From positions 496,001-560,000 of the forward strand of contig NZ_JNYY01000008.1 of the NCBI RefSeq assembly GCF_000716785.1: a stretch of 64,000 nucleotides of DNA. The letters are read 5' to 3'. The first letter of the stretch is position 1, and each line of letters opens with the position of its first letter. Origin of the DNA: Amycolatopsis vancoresmycina. GTDB taxonomy: Bacteria; Actinomycetota; Actinomycetes; Mycobacteriales; Pseudonocardiaceae. The position numbers and the translations under genes are program-made. The notes under the pieces were generated by a model, which searched no databases, had not been told where the DNA came from, and saw only the letters and a program-made list of their open reading frames with translations. Of the stretch, positions 8,374 to 16,779 are shown one piece after another.

Positions 8374-9732
8374 ATGAGCCAGCTCGATCGGGCAGAACTC
8401 GCGCAGCAGGGCGCCATCCGGGCCGACGGCCTGCGCGCCGCCGGCGTGGAGCTCGTCGCGCTGACCTTCGTGGACAACAGCGGCATCGCGCGGGTGAAGG
8501 CCGTCCCGGTGGACCGGCTGTGGTCGGCGGCGGCGTGGGGTGTCGGCGCGTCGAACTCGTTCGACTTCTTCCTGGCCACCGACGACATCGTGGGCGGGAC
8601 GCATTCGCGCGGCCCGGTCGGCGACCTGCGGCTGCACCCGGACCTCGACGCGCTCGTGCCGCTGGCCGCGCAGCCGGGCTGGGCGTGGGCGCCGGTGTGG
8701 AAGTACGACCAGGACGGTGCGCCGCACCCGCAGGACGCGCGGGCGCTCGCCGCGGCCGCGACGGCCCGGCTCGCGGAACTGGGCTACCGCGCGCGGACGG
8801 CGGTCGAACTCGAATGGGTGATCACGGCCGCGGACGCCCCGGACGACCCGCGCTCGGCCACCGCGGGCCCGGCTTACGGTTACGCGCGGCTTTCCTCGCA
8901 GGCGGCCTACCTGCGCACGCTGGTGTCCACCTTGACCGCGCAGGGGGTCGCGGTGGAACAGGTCCACCCCGAGTACGCGGCCGGCCAGTTCGAGGTGTCG
9001 GTGGCGGCCGGCGACCCGGTGCGCGCGGCCGACATCGCGGTGCTGACGCGCGAGACCATCCGGACGGTCAGCGAGCAGCACGGGCTGCGGGCGTCGTTCA
9101 CGCCGAAGTTCGCGCCCGGCGGCGTCGGCAACGGCGGCCACGTCCACCTGAGCCTGTGGGACGGCGACCGCAACCTGTGCGCCGGCGGCGACCGGCGGTT
9201 CGGGCTCACGGACACCGCGGAGGCGTTCGGCGCCGGCATCCTCTCGCGGCTGCCGGCCCTGCTGGCGATCGGCGCGCCTTCGGTGGTCAGCTACCTGCGG
9301 CTCGAGCCGCACCACTGGGCCGGGGTGTTCCGCGCGTGGGGCCTGGAAAACCGCGAGGCACCGCTGCGGCTGGTCCAGGGCCCGGCCGGGCAGCGCGACC
9401 GGGCGGCGAACTTCGAGGTCAAGTGCTTCGACCTGACGGCGAACCCGTACCTGGTGGTGGCCGCGCTGATCTTCGCCGGCCTGGCCGGGGTGGCCGAGGA
9501 GGCGCGCCTGCCGGAGCCGGTCGACGTCGACCCGGGCACACTCCCCTCGGCCGAGCGGCTGCCGGCGTCGCTGGCCGAAGCGGTGGCGGCGTTCGAAGCG
9601 GACTCCGCGCTGACCACGGCGTTCGGGCCGGAACTGGCGACGACGCTGATGGACGTCCGCCGCGGGGAAATCGACCGGCTCGGCGCGCTGCCGCCGGAGG
9701 AGCTGTGCGCCGTGATGCGCTACCTCCATTGA
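8374..9732 (+). CDS. Glutamine synthetase-like gamma-glutamylamide ligase
   Basis: 452 residues from ATG 8374, preferred over GTG 8353 because of a G-rich ribosome site (GGGGGC) 4-9 bases upstream. Seen: the GS nucleotide/ammonia-site motif GGVGNGGHVHLSL at about 249-261, then NREAPLRL at about 326 and KCFDLTANPYL. It is shorter than GlnA type I and lacks an obvious adenylylation Tyr motif, so it is more likely one of the GlnA-like ligases that join glutamate to an amine (as GlnA3/GlnA4 do for polyamines or ethanolamine in Streptomyces). Context with a permease and two hydrolases supports amine utilisation or detoxification; the amine is unknown. Confidence 0.82.
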   Translation: MSQLDRAELAQQGAIRADGLRAAGVELVALTFVDNSGIARVKAVPVDRLWSAAAWGVGASNSFDFFLATDDIVGGTHSRGPVGDLRLHPDLDALVPLAAQPGWAWAPVWKYDQDGAPHPQDARALAAAATARLAELGYRARTAVELEWVITAADAPDDPRSATAGPAYGYARLSSQAAYLRTLVSTLTAQGVAVEQVHPEYAAGQFEVSVAAGDPVRAADIAVLTRETIRTVSEQHGLRASFTPKFAPGGVGNGGHVHLSLWDGDRNLCAGGDRRFGLTDTAEAFGAGILSRLPALLAIGAPSVVSYLRLEPHHWAGVFRAWGLENREAPLRLVQGPAGQRDRAANFEVKCFDLTANPYLVVAALIFAGLAGVAEEARLPEPVDVDPGTLPSAERLPASLAEAVAAFEADSALTTAFGPELATTLMDVRRGEIDRLGALPPEELCAVMRYLH

Positions 9733-9860
9733 TCTTTCCGTCCGGCACCGTTCGCCGTGAATGCCGGAATTGTGCCCGGAAATCGTTCTGTGATCGGGCC
9801 GTTATCTGTGCTAGCGTCCTGCGCCGGGTGAGGTGAGGAGGCCGAAAGAAGGCACAGTCC

Positions 9861-11147
9861 ATGCCAGCAGCTCGTCCCCGCCACCGGCAACGGCCCTGGA
9901 AGCTCAAGGTGACCGTCGCGGTGGCCGCGGCGTCGCTCGGCGCGGTCGGGATCGCGGTGGCCGCACCGCGCACCACCCCGCCACCGCCGCCCGCGACCCC
10001 CGATTCCGCCTGCACACTGAAGGTGCCCGAAGATCCGTTGTCGGCACGCGGTCTCGCCACGCCGTACCAGCTGTCCGCCACCGATCCGCGGCAAGGCCCG
10101 TGCCACGAATCGGTGGACGCGCAGGGCGCGTTCGCCGAAGCGACGATCCTCGACCCCGCGACCGGCAAGCTGTCGGTGTACCACCCGCTCGTCGTCGACG
10201 CGGGCGCCGCGCCCGCCGTCCCGCCGGTCGTCCCGGCGCTGCCGCGGGGCGCGGTCGTCGGCCTGTGGTTCGGGTTCAACGGCGACACGCTGACCCTCGG
10301 CGGCAGCCCGGCCGCGCTGAAGGCGGGCCGCTGCGTCAACGGCCTCGGCGGTTCGCCGTTCGGCCAGGTCGCCTTCTGCGGCGCCCAGACGTTCTTCGAC
10401 GCGGCCAACAAGGCCGTTCAGGCCGGGAAGCTGCGCATCCCGCCGCTGGGCCGGGCGAAGGACGGCAGGCCGTGCCCGTCAGTACGCGACTTCTCGCTGG
10501 TCGACCAGGACCAGAGCGACAACGTGACGACGACGTACCTGGCCACGCGCGACGGCCGGACGGCCCAGGCCACGGCGGCGAACGCGCGCACGCTCCGGAA
10601 ACCGGCCACGCTCGCGAACGGCAGCGACAACCGCCTGCTCGACGCGTTCGTGGACCCGGCGCTCGGCTGCACCCCGTTCACCGCCCCGGACGCGACGGAC
10701 GGCGGCCGGCCCACGACGTCGCTCGCCCTCAACGAACTGCAGGCGGCGGCCGGCCAGCGGGCCCCGGTGGCGCTGGTGCCGCCGGGCGACCCGATGACGC
10801 TGGTCGACGGGAAACCCAGCCCGGCCAAGACGAACCTGTACCGGGCGGGCGTCGACCAGCCCCCGCTCGACCGCCGGACGGCGAGCACCCGGGCCTACTG
10901 CCGCTCGTTGCGGACGGCCGGGCTCGACCGCCTCACGACCGATCGTCGGCTGCTGCGGGCGGCGCCGTCCCCCGACGACGGCGTCGCCCTGCTGAAGTTC
11001 CTGACGGATCGGCTGCGGGGCTCCCTGCAGCAGCTGGGCTGCACGCACCCGGCGGCTTCGCGGCACCCGGCCGCGGCGGCCGAGCCGGACCCGGCCGACC
11101 AGGCCGCGGCTTCGGACACCGTCCGGACGCTGGAGACGCTGGGCTGA
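9861..11147 (+). CDS. Secreted protein of unknown function
   Basis: 428 residues; ATG with a GAAAGAAGG site about 8 bases upstream. Seen: a basic N-terminus followed by a hydrophobic stretch (about residues 15-35) ending in VAVAAP, a signal peptide or anchor, then a Pro-rich linker PPPPP and a globular domain with around nine cysteines, suggesting disulfides outside the cell. I recognise no catalytic motif. A possible -10 hexamer TAGCGT lies near 9812. It converges with the amidase gene, with 4 bp between the stops. Confidence 0.75.
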   Translation: MPAARPRHRQRPWKLKVTVAVAAASLGAVGIAVAAPRTTPPPPPATPDSACTLKVPEDPLSARGLATPYQLSATDPRQGPCHESVDAQGAFAEATILDPATGKLSVYHPLVVDAGAAPAVPPVVPALPRGAVVGLWFGFNGDTLTLGGSPAALKAGRCVNGLGGSPFGQVAFCGAQTFFDAANKAVQAGKLRIPPLGRAKDGRPCPSVRDFSLVDQDQSDNVTTTYLATRDGRTAQATAANARTLRKPATLANGSDNRLLDAFVDPALGCTPFTAPDATDGGRPTTSLALNELQAAAGQRAPVALVPPGDPMTLVDGKPSPAKTNLYRAGVDQPPLDRRTASTRAYCRSLRTAGLDRLTTDRRLLRAAPSPDDGVALLKFLTDRLRGSLQQLGCTHPAASRHPAAAAEPDPADQAAASDTVRTLETLG

Positions 11148-11151
11148 GCGA

Positions 11152-11811
11152 CTACGCCGCCAGTGCCCTGGCGACCTCCGTGCGCAGCTGCGGCAGCTTG
11201 GCGTACAGGCGGTCGCCGGGGCACTCGGTGTTGTAGAAGTCCCGGTGGCCCTTGATCTCCTCGACCGGGATGCCGTACTGGCGGCAGATGTGGGCGCAGA
11301 ACACGACGAGCGACGCCCACTGCGCCTGCGGCGGCTCCACGCTCGTGTAGGTGCCTTCGTTTTCGATGCCGATGGCGTTGGTGTTCTGGCCGGGGCAGTG
11401 CGCGCCCTGGATCATCGTGGTCCGGCCGCGCAGCGCGTCGAGGCTGCCGTGCCGCCCTTCCAGCCGGTACCCGCCGCGGCTGACGGTGAAGTGCTGGCCG
11501 GTGTCGGACCAGCCGTTGTTGTCGATGTGGTCGTGCTGGTCGTCGCGCGCGACCTGGAAGGCGTGGGCGAGCGAGTAGTCGGTGCTGTTGGCGCTGGCGA
11601 TGTGGTGGATCAGGATCCGGTCGGCGGGGTGGTCGAGCGTGGTGAGCGCGTCGGCGGGCGGCCGGGCACCCCACTCGGCGCAGCTGTAGATCCGCGGCTC
11701 GGTCCCCGCGGCTCGAGCGGCTCCGGGGAGGACCAGGCCGGCGGCCCCGGCGACGGCGAGGCCGGCGGCACCGCGCAGGAAGCTGCGCCGCGGGAGGTGT
11801 GCGATGTCCAT
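11152..11811 (-). CDS. Tat-exported N-acetylmuramoyl-L-alanine amidase (PGRP/amidase_2 type)
   Basis: 219 residues. A twin-arginine signal (RRSFLRGAAG, then a hydrophobic run to about residue 34, AARAA) implies folded export. Seen: the zinc-ligand motif LIHHIA, YRLEGRHGSL, and the C-terminal GHRDFYNTECPG, matching the peptidoglycan-recognition amidase family that cuts the bond between MurNAc and L-alanine. A role in cell-wall turnover or recycling is inferred. The adjacent P450 gene ends 45 bp upstream on the same strand, so the amidase may be transcribed at the end of the conservon. Confidence 0.9.
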   Translation of the reverse strand: MDIAHLPRRSFLRGAAGLAVAGAAGLVLPGAARAAGTEPRIYSCAEWGARPPADALTTLDHPADRILIHHIASANSTDYSLAHAFQVARDDQHDHIDNNGWSDTGQHFTVSRGGYRLEGRHGSLDALRGRTTMIQGAHCPGQNTNAIGIENEGTYTSVEPPQAQWASLVVFCAHICRQYGIPVEEIKGHRDFYNTECPGDRLYAKLPQLRTEVARALAA

Positions 11812-11856
11812 GGCGCGGACTCTCCCGCGGCCGCGTACAGCTTTCGTACAAAAGTG

Positions 11857-13065
11857 TCACCAGGCCAGGGAAAACCGCACCGGCAGCGCCGCCAGGCCGC
11901 GGAACAGCGGCGACGGCCGCCACTCGAGCTCCTCGGCCGGCACCGCCAGCACGACGTCCGGGAGCCGGTCGAGCAGCACTTCGATCGCGGCCTCGGCGAT
12001 CACCTTGGCGATCTCCTGGGCCGCGTACGGGCACCGGTGGTCGCCGTGGCTGAACGACAGGTACGCCTGGTTGCCGGTCGAGGCCTGCGGGACCGGCCGG
12101 ACGAGCGGGTCCCGGTTGGCCGCGGCGAGCCCGAGGATGAGCAGGTCGCCCTGGCGGATCTGCCTGCCGCCCAGCCGGAGGTCGTGGGCGGCGAACCGGC
12201 CCGGGAAGTTCTGGGTGGGCGTGTCCTCCCAGAGCACCTCGTTCAGCGCCTGGCCGACGCTCCGCCGCCCGCCGGACAGCGTCATCGCGAAGCGGTCGTC
12301 GGTGAGCATCAGCCGCAGGGTGTTGCCGATCCAGTACGCGGTCGGCAGCTGGCCGGCGTTCATCAGGTGCAGCAGGTCTTCGGTGATCTCCTCGTCGGCG
12401 AGCGCGGCCGGGTGGGCCAGCAGCCGCGAGGTGACGTCGGGCCCGGGGTCGCGGCGTCTGGTCTCGACCAGCAGCCGCACCCGCTCCCGGACGCGCGCGT
12501 AAGCCTCGTTCGCGCCCTCGCCGGCGGCGTGCGTCCGGTAGACGTCGTTGACCAGTTCGGCCGTCTCCGCCTCCGGCACGCCGATCATCCGGGCGACGAC
12601 GGGCAGCGGTACCCCGTCGGCGTACTGGGTGATCAGGTCGGCCTCGCCGCTCCCGGCGAAGGCGTCGATGAGCTCGTCGGCCACCTGCTGGGCCCGCGCG
12701 CCCAGGTCGAACTGGTCGACGGCGCCGAGTGCTTCGTCGAGCGCCTCGGCCCGCCGCCGGTGCTCGGCGCCCTCGGCGAACATCATCGTGGGCTGGTAGC
12801 CGAGCAGCGGGAGCAGCGGCCAGTCGGGCGGGACGCGGTCCCAGGCGTTCCAGCGCCGCGAGTCGCGCCCGAACGCCTCCGGGTTGGTCACGACGTGCTG
12901 CACCTCGCGGTAGCCCAGCACCAGCCACGCCGGCACGTCCCCGTCGAGCAGGACCGGGGCCACCGGCCCGTGCGCGCGCCGCATCTCCGCGTAGAGGTCC
13001 GCGGACTTCTGCTGGAACTGCGGCCCGGACAAGCGCGTGGCGACGACGGGCTGAGGAGTGGTCAT
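11857..13065 (-). CDS. Conservon cytochrome P450 (CYP157-like) lacking the ExxR arginine
   Basis: 402 residues, ATG overlapping the GTPase stop (ATGA). Seen: heme-binding loop FSHGDHRCP with axial C345, and an I-helix region NAGQLPT at 236-242, which keeps the Thr. The K-helix position, normally ExxR, reads E276-V-L-W279, so the otherwise near-invariant Arg is Trp. The same loss is known for CYP157 enzymes of Streptomyces conservons. No ferredoxin is nearby. It is cytoplasmic and may act with the conservon signalling complex; substrate unknown. Heme binding looks intact, so I do not call it a pseudogene. Confidence 0.9.
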   Translation of the reverse strand: MTTPQPVVATRLSGPQFQQKSADLYAEMRRAHGPVAPVLLDGDVPAWLVLGYREVQHVVTNPEAFGRDSRRWNAWDRVPPDWPLLPLLGYQPTMMFAEGAEHRRRAEALDEALGAVDQFDLGARAQQVADELIDAFAGSGEADLITQYADGVPLPVVARMIGVPEAETAELVNDVYRTHAAGEGANEAYARVRERVRLLVETRRRDPGPDVTSRLLAHPAALADEEITEDLLHLMNAGQLPTAYWIGNTLRLMLTDDRFAMTLSGGRRSVGQALNEVLWEDTPTQNFPGRFAAHDLRLGGRQIRQGDLLILGLAAANRDPLVRPVPQASTGNQAYLSFSHGDHRCPYAAQEIAKVIAEAAIEVLLDRLPDVVLAVPAEELEWRPSPLFRGLAALPVRFSLAW

Positions 13066-13667
13066 GACGCGGTCTCCCGGGCGGAGGACAGGGCGAAGAG
13101 GTGGTCGACGAGGGTGAGCAGGACGGTCTTGCTCGAGTCGCGGCGGCGGGCGTCGCAGTCGATCAGCGGCACGTCGGCGGCCAGGTCGAGCGCCCGGCGC
13201 ACCTGGTCGAGGGAGTGCTTCGGCGTGCCGAAGTTGTTGCGCGCGACGATGAACGGCGTCCCGTGGTGTTCGAGGCGGTCGATGGAGTACCAGGAATCGG
13301 CCAGCCGGTTCGTGTCCACCAGCACGACCGCACCCAGCGTCCCGGCGAACAGGCGGTCCCAGAGGAACCAGAACCGCTCCTGGCCCGGGGCGCCGAACAG
13401 GTACAGCACCATGTGCTCGTTCAGGCTGATCCGCCCGAAGTCGAACGCGACCGTGGTGGTGGTCTTGCCGGACGAAGCGCCCTCGTCGATCCCGACGCCC
13501 GCCTGCGTCATGGTTTCCTCCGTGCTCAGCGGGCGGATTTCGCTGACCGAACGCACCATGGTCGTCTTGCCGACCCCGAACCCGCCGACGATCACGATCT
13601 TCAGCCCGTCCCGGGCGGTGCTCGGCAGCGGAGTCCGGACGTCCTGGTCAGAGCTTCTTGAGTCCAA
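13062..13667 (-). CDS. Conservon small GTPase-like protein (CvnD type)
   Basis: 201 residues. P-loop GGFGVGKTT at about 28-36 and a switch-II-like FGAPGQERF at about 91-99, plus VLVDTNR, mark the conservon ATP/GTP-binding family. The start taken is TTG 13667, overlapping the DUF742 gene by 20 bp; no better in-frame ATG/GTG precedes the P-loop, so the start is less certain. By analogy with Streptomyces Cvn systems it would bind a membrane complex with the kinase, Roadblock and DUF742 proteins, resembling a simple G-protein relay. Confidence 0.9.
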   Translation of the reverse strand: MDSRSSDQDVRTPLPSTARDGLKIVIVGGFGVGKTTMVRSVSEIRPLSTEETMTQAGVGIDEGASSGKTTTTVAFDFGRISLNEHMVLYLFGAPGQERFWFLWDRLFAGTLGAVVLVDTNRLADSWYSIDRLEHHGTPFIVARNNFGTPKHSLDQVRRALDLAADVPLIDCDARRRDSSKTVLLTLVDHLFALSSARETAS

Positions 13668-14007
13668 CGAGTACCTGCTTCAGGGTTTCGAGGTCGGGCA
13701 GATCGGTGTCGACGGGGGCCGAAGACGGGTGGCGGGCGGACACCCGGCCGGTGTCGAGCAGGTCGCACAGCAGGATCTTCACGACGCTCACCGGCAGGCC
13801 CAGCTCCGAAGCGACCTCCACCATCGCCGTCGGGTGCCGGCACAGGTGCAGGATCCTGACGTGCTCGGACTGCATGCCCGGGACCGGATCGCCTTCGCTC
13901 ACGATCAGCGTCACCAGGTCCAGCGCGCTTTCGTTCGCTCGGCTGCGCCCGCCGGTGACCGTGTACAACCGGTCCGGGTCCTCGCGGTGGAGGTCTTCCC
14001 GGCTCAT
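13648..14007 (-). CDS. DUF742 conservon protein (CvnC type)
   Basis: 119 residues. Seen: the family's RLYTVTGGRSR start and a C-terminal winged-helix-like segment (LCRHPTAMVEVASELGLPVSVVKILLCDLL). It has no catalytic motif. It lies 1 bp from the Roadblock gene and overlaps the GTPase gene, so the stoichiometry is likely coupled. In conservons, DUF742 proteins bind the Roadblock and GTPase partners. Confidence 0.92.
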   Translation of the reverse strand: MSREDLHREDPDRLYTVTGGRSRANESALDLVTLIVSEGDPVPGMQSEHVRILHLCRHPTAMVEVASELGLPVSVVKILLCDLLDTGRVSARHPSSAPVDTDLPDLETLKQVLVGLKKL

Positions 14008-14008
14008 C

Positions 14009-14422
14009 TCACCCGGCCGCGGTGTGCTGGGGGCGCGGCGGCGCGGTCAGGTACTCGCCGAGCTGCTCGACCAGCTCGTTCATGGTGTGGCCGACGAGGC
14101 CCACGTCCGCGTCGTCGGCGGCGATCACGGCGAGGTGCGCGCCGGCGCCGGCCTCCACGATGAACAGCATCCCGCCGTGGAACTCCGTCATCGACTGGCG
14201 CACGCCGCCGGTGCCGTCGCCGAATTCGATCGACGTGCCGTACGCCAGGCTCTGGATGCCCGAGGCGATGGCGGCCAGCTGGTCGGCCTGGTCGATCGTG
14301 AGCCCGCGGGTGTGGCAGAGCTTGAGGCCGTCCTTGGACAGCACCAGGGCGTGCCGCGTGCCCGGCGTCTTGCCCAGCAGGTTCTCCAGCAGCCAGTCGA
14401 GATCGTGGTCCGTGGTGTTCAT
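14009..14422 (-). CDS. Roadblock/LC7 protein (CvnB type)
   Basis: 137 residues. Seen: the Roadblock/LC7 pattern LDWLLENLL...TRHALVLSKDGL...IASGIQSLA with the closing sheet GGMLFIVEAG. Its relatives regulate small GTPases (MglB-like). ATG overlaps the kinase stop (ATGA). Cytoplasmic component of the conservon. Confidence 0.93.
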   Translation of the reverse strand: MNTTDHDLDWLLENLLGKTPGTRHALVLSKDGLKLCHTRGLTIDQADQLAAIASGIQSLAYGTSIEFGDGTGGVRQSMTEFHGGMLFIVEAGAGAHLAVIAADDADVGLVGHTMNELVEQLGEYLTAPPRPQHTAAG

Positions 14423-15738
14423 CGGCTGTCCTCCGGGGCAGCAGAAGGGCGGGTGGCCCGGCCGGCCGCGTGGAACGCGCTGAACCGCGCTCCGGCGTCG
14501 GCCCGAGCCGGTGCGGGACTCGCGGCGGGCGGCGGCACGGGCCTGGGCGCGGCCGCCAGCGTCTGCCCGCGACGCCGCTGCGGCAGCCCGGACAGCTCAC
14601 TGTCCACTGTGGACTCCGCGGCGGGCACCTCGGCGGGTGGGGTGCGCACCTCCGCCGGGCTCGGCGCGACCGGCACGGCCTCCGGTCCGGGCTGGGTGAT
14701 CAGGGTCCGCGGGATCACGACCACCACGCCGGTGCCGCCCCGCGCGGACGGCCGGAAGTGCACGGTCAGCCCGTGCTTGCGGGCCAGGCACCCCACCACC
14801 GCCAGCCCCAGCCGGGTGCCGGACAGCGTGGTCAGGTCCAGTGGCTCGGCGGACACCGCCCGCACGGCACGCTCCAGCGCGGCGGCGCTCATCACGAGGC
14901 CGCTGTCCTCGATCGTGACCACGACGCCCGCGTGCACCTCCTCCACGTACACGTGCACGTCTTCCGACGGCGGGGAGAAGCTGGTGGCGTTGTCCATCAG
15001 TTCGGCCAGCGCGTGCATGACGCCTTCGGCGGCGTACCCGGCGACCGCGGCGGTGCTGGTCGAGTGCGTCCGCACCCGCTGGTAGGCGCTGATGCGCCCC
15101 ATCGCCCCGCGCAGAATGCTTTCCACCACGATCGGCTTGGTCCAGCGCCGTCCGGACCGGGCGCCGGTCAGCACCGCGATGCTGTCCGCCAGGCGGCCGG
15201 CCTGCGCGGTGCTGTGGTCCAGTTCGAGCAGGTCGCCGAGGACGTTTTCGTCGTACCGGCCTTCCATTTCGCGCAGATCGGCCAGCATGCTGGTGGCCAG
15301 CGCCTGGACGCGGCCGGCGGCATTGGCGCAGGCCGCCATCGTGGCCGCGCGCATGCGCTCGCTCCGGCCGATTTCCTGCGCGACCGTTTCCAGGAGCCGC
15401 CGGTGCGCGCCGCCGACGGAATCCGGCACCTCGGCGAGCGCGGTCTCCGCCGACGCGCCGTCGCGCACGCGCCGGACCACCGCGGGCAGCGTTTCGCCGG
15501 CGAGCCGCACGGCTTCCGCGTCCACTACGGCGATCCGGTCACGGAATCGGCGCGCGGTCTGCGCGTAGTACGCGAGAGCCGTGACGGCCGCACACACCAC
15601 CGCGGCGGCCACCGCGCCGTACCAGGCCACCGGCGTCCGGTCCGCCGCGGGCACGCCGGCCGTCAGCCACCACCAAGCCCCGCCGGTGACGACGATCGCG
15701 ACCGGCAGGACGTAGCGAGCGGGTACGGGCACTGACAT
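14419..15738 (-). CDS. Conservon sensor histidine kinase (CvnA/nitrate-sensor-like)
   Basis: 439 residues from ATG 15738; the open frame extends 53 codons further with no good start. Seen: two membrane segments at about 8-30 and 38-58, the phospho-accepting H175 in LDHSTAQAGR, the N-box ELMDN (N250), the G-box GTRLGLAVVG at about 303, and an unstructured Pro/Ala tail after residue 350. Only a few residues lie between the two membrane segments, so it probably senses membrane or partner state. First gene of the five-gene conservon. The 249 bp upstream to trpA holds a TTCCCGGGAA palindrome (15876-15885) but no promoter I can name. Confidence 0.9.
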   Translation of the reverse strand: MSVPVPARYVLPVAIVVTGGAWWWLTAGVPAADRTPVAWYGAVAAAVVCAAVTALAYYAQTARRFRDRIAVVDAEAVRLAGETLPAVVRRVRDGASAETALAEVPDSVGGAHRRLLETVAQEIGRSERMRAATMAACANAAGRVQALATSMLADLREMEGRYDENVLGDLLELDHSTAQAGRLADSIAVLTGARSGRRWTKPIVVESILRGAMGRISAYQRVRTHSTSTAAVAGYAAEGVMHALAELMDNATSFSPPSEDVHVYVEEVHAGVVVTIEDSGLVMSAAALERAVRAVSAEPLDLTTLSGTRLGLAVVGCLARKHGLTVHFRPSARGGTGVVVVIPRTLITQPGPEAVPVAPSPAEVRTPPAEVPAAESTVDSELSGLPQRRRGQTLAAAPRPVPPPAASPAPARADAGARFSAFHAAGRATRPSAAPEDSR

Positions 15739-15987
15739 CGGGCTGCACCGGGTTTCTGCGGGATTCACGGAAAAGGCGAGCGGGAGCGGCGCCAAGGCGA
15801 GGACGACCTTAGCGCCGATCTTTCCCGTCCGTAAGAGTGAATCTCCGGCGGCACATTCTTTCCCGGTCGACGACGTTCCCGGGAAGTCAATTCCCAACGA
15901 ATCGGCCCGCGTACCGGGGAAACCGGCGAAGAATGGGCATTCGGCGTAATCGTGACGCCGGGTTGTTCAGCCGGGTGCAGCAACCGG

Positions 15988-16779
15988 TCAGGCGGTCGCG
16001 ACCGCCCGGCGCACGCCTTCGGCCAGCTCCGCCGAGAGCTTGCGCACCCCGTCGGGGCCCTCCGCCGCCGCCGTGACCAGGGCCGAGCCCACGATCACCG
16101 CGTCCGCGAACGACGCCACCTCGGCCGCCTGGTCGCCCGACCGGACACCGAGGCCCACGCCGATCGGCAGGTCCGTGTGCGCGCGCGTACGCCGCACCAG
16201 CTCCTCGGCGCCCGCGCCGACCTGGTCACGCGCGCCCGTCACGCCCATCACCGCGGTCGCGTAGATGAAGCCGGAAGACGCCGCCGCCGTGCGGGCCAGG
16301 CGCTCCTCCGAGGACGAAGGCGCCACCAGGAACGTGCGGTCCAGGCCGTGCTCTTCCGAAGCCGACAGCCACGAGCCGGCCTCGTCCGGGATCAGGTCCG
16401 GCGTGATCAGGCCGAGCCCGCCCGCCGACGCGAGGTCGCGCGCGAAGCGGTCCACGCCGTAGCGGTTCACCGGGTTCCAGTACGTCATCACGACCGCGCG
16501 GCCGCCGCGCGAAGCCACCGACTCGACCACCTCGAACAGGTGCTTGAGGCGGAAGCCGTTGTCCAGCGCCGTCACCGACGCCGCCTGGATCGTCGGGCCG
16601 TCCATCACCGGGTCCGAATACGGGACGCCGACCTCGATCAGGTCCGCGCCGCCGTCGACGCAGGCCGCGATCAGGTCCTTCGAGCCGTCGACCGTCGGGA
16701 ACCCCGCCGGCAGGTAGCCGATCAGCGCGCCGCGGCCCTCCGCGCGCGTGGTCGCGAAGAGGTCGTCCAGCCCGCTCAT
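15988..16779 (-). CDS. trpA: Tryptophan synthase alpha chain
   Basis: 263 residues. Splits indole-3-glycerol phosphate into indole and glyceraldehyde 3-phosphate within the alpha2-beta2 complex. Seen: catalytic Glu and Asp in LIEVGVPYSDPVMDGP (about 47-62) and the GLGVRSGDQA phosphate loop. ATG overlaps the trpB stop (ATGA), so the subunits are translationally coupled; the longer frame is the trpB shadow. Last gene of the trp operon. Confidence 0.97.
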   Translation of the reverse strand: MSGLDDLFATTRAEGRGALIGYLPAGFPTVDGSKDLIAACVDGGADLIEVGVPYSDPVMDGPTIQAASVTALDNGFRLKHLFEVVESVASRGGRAVVMTYWNPVNRYGVDRFARDLASAGGLGLITPDLIPDEAGSWLSASEEHGLDRTFLVAPSSSEERLARTAAASSGFIYATAVMGVTGARDQVGAGAEELVRRTRAHTDLPIGVGLGVRSGDQAAEVASFADAVIVGSALVTAAAEGPDGVRKLSAELAEGVRRAVATA

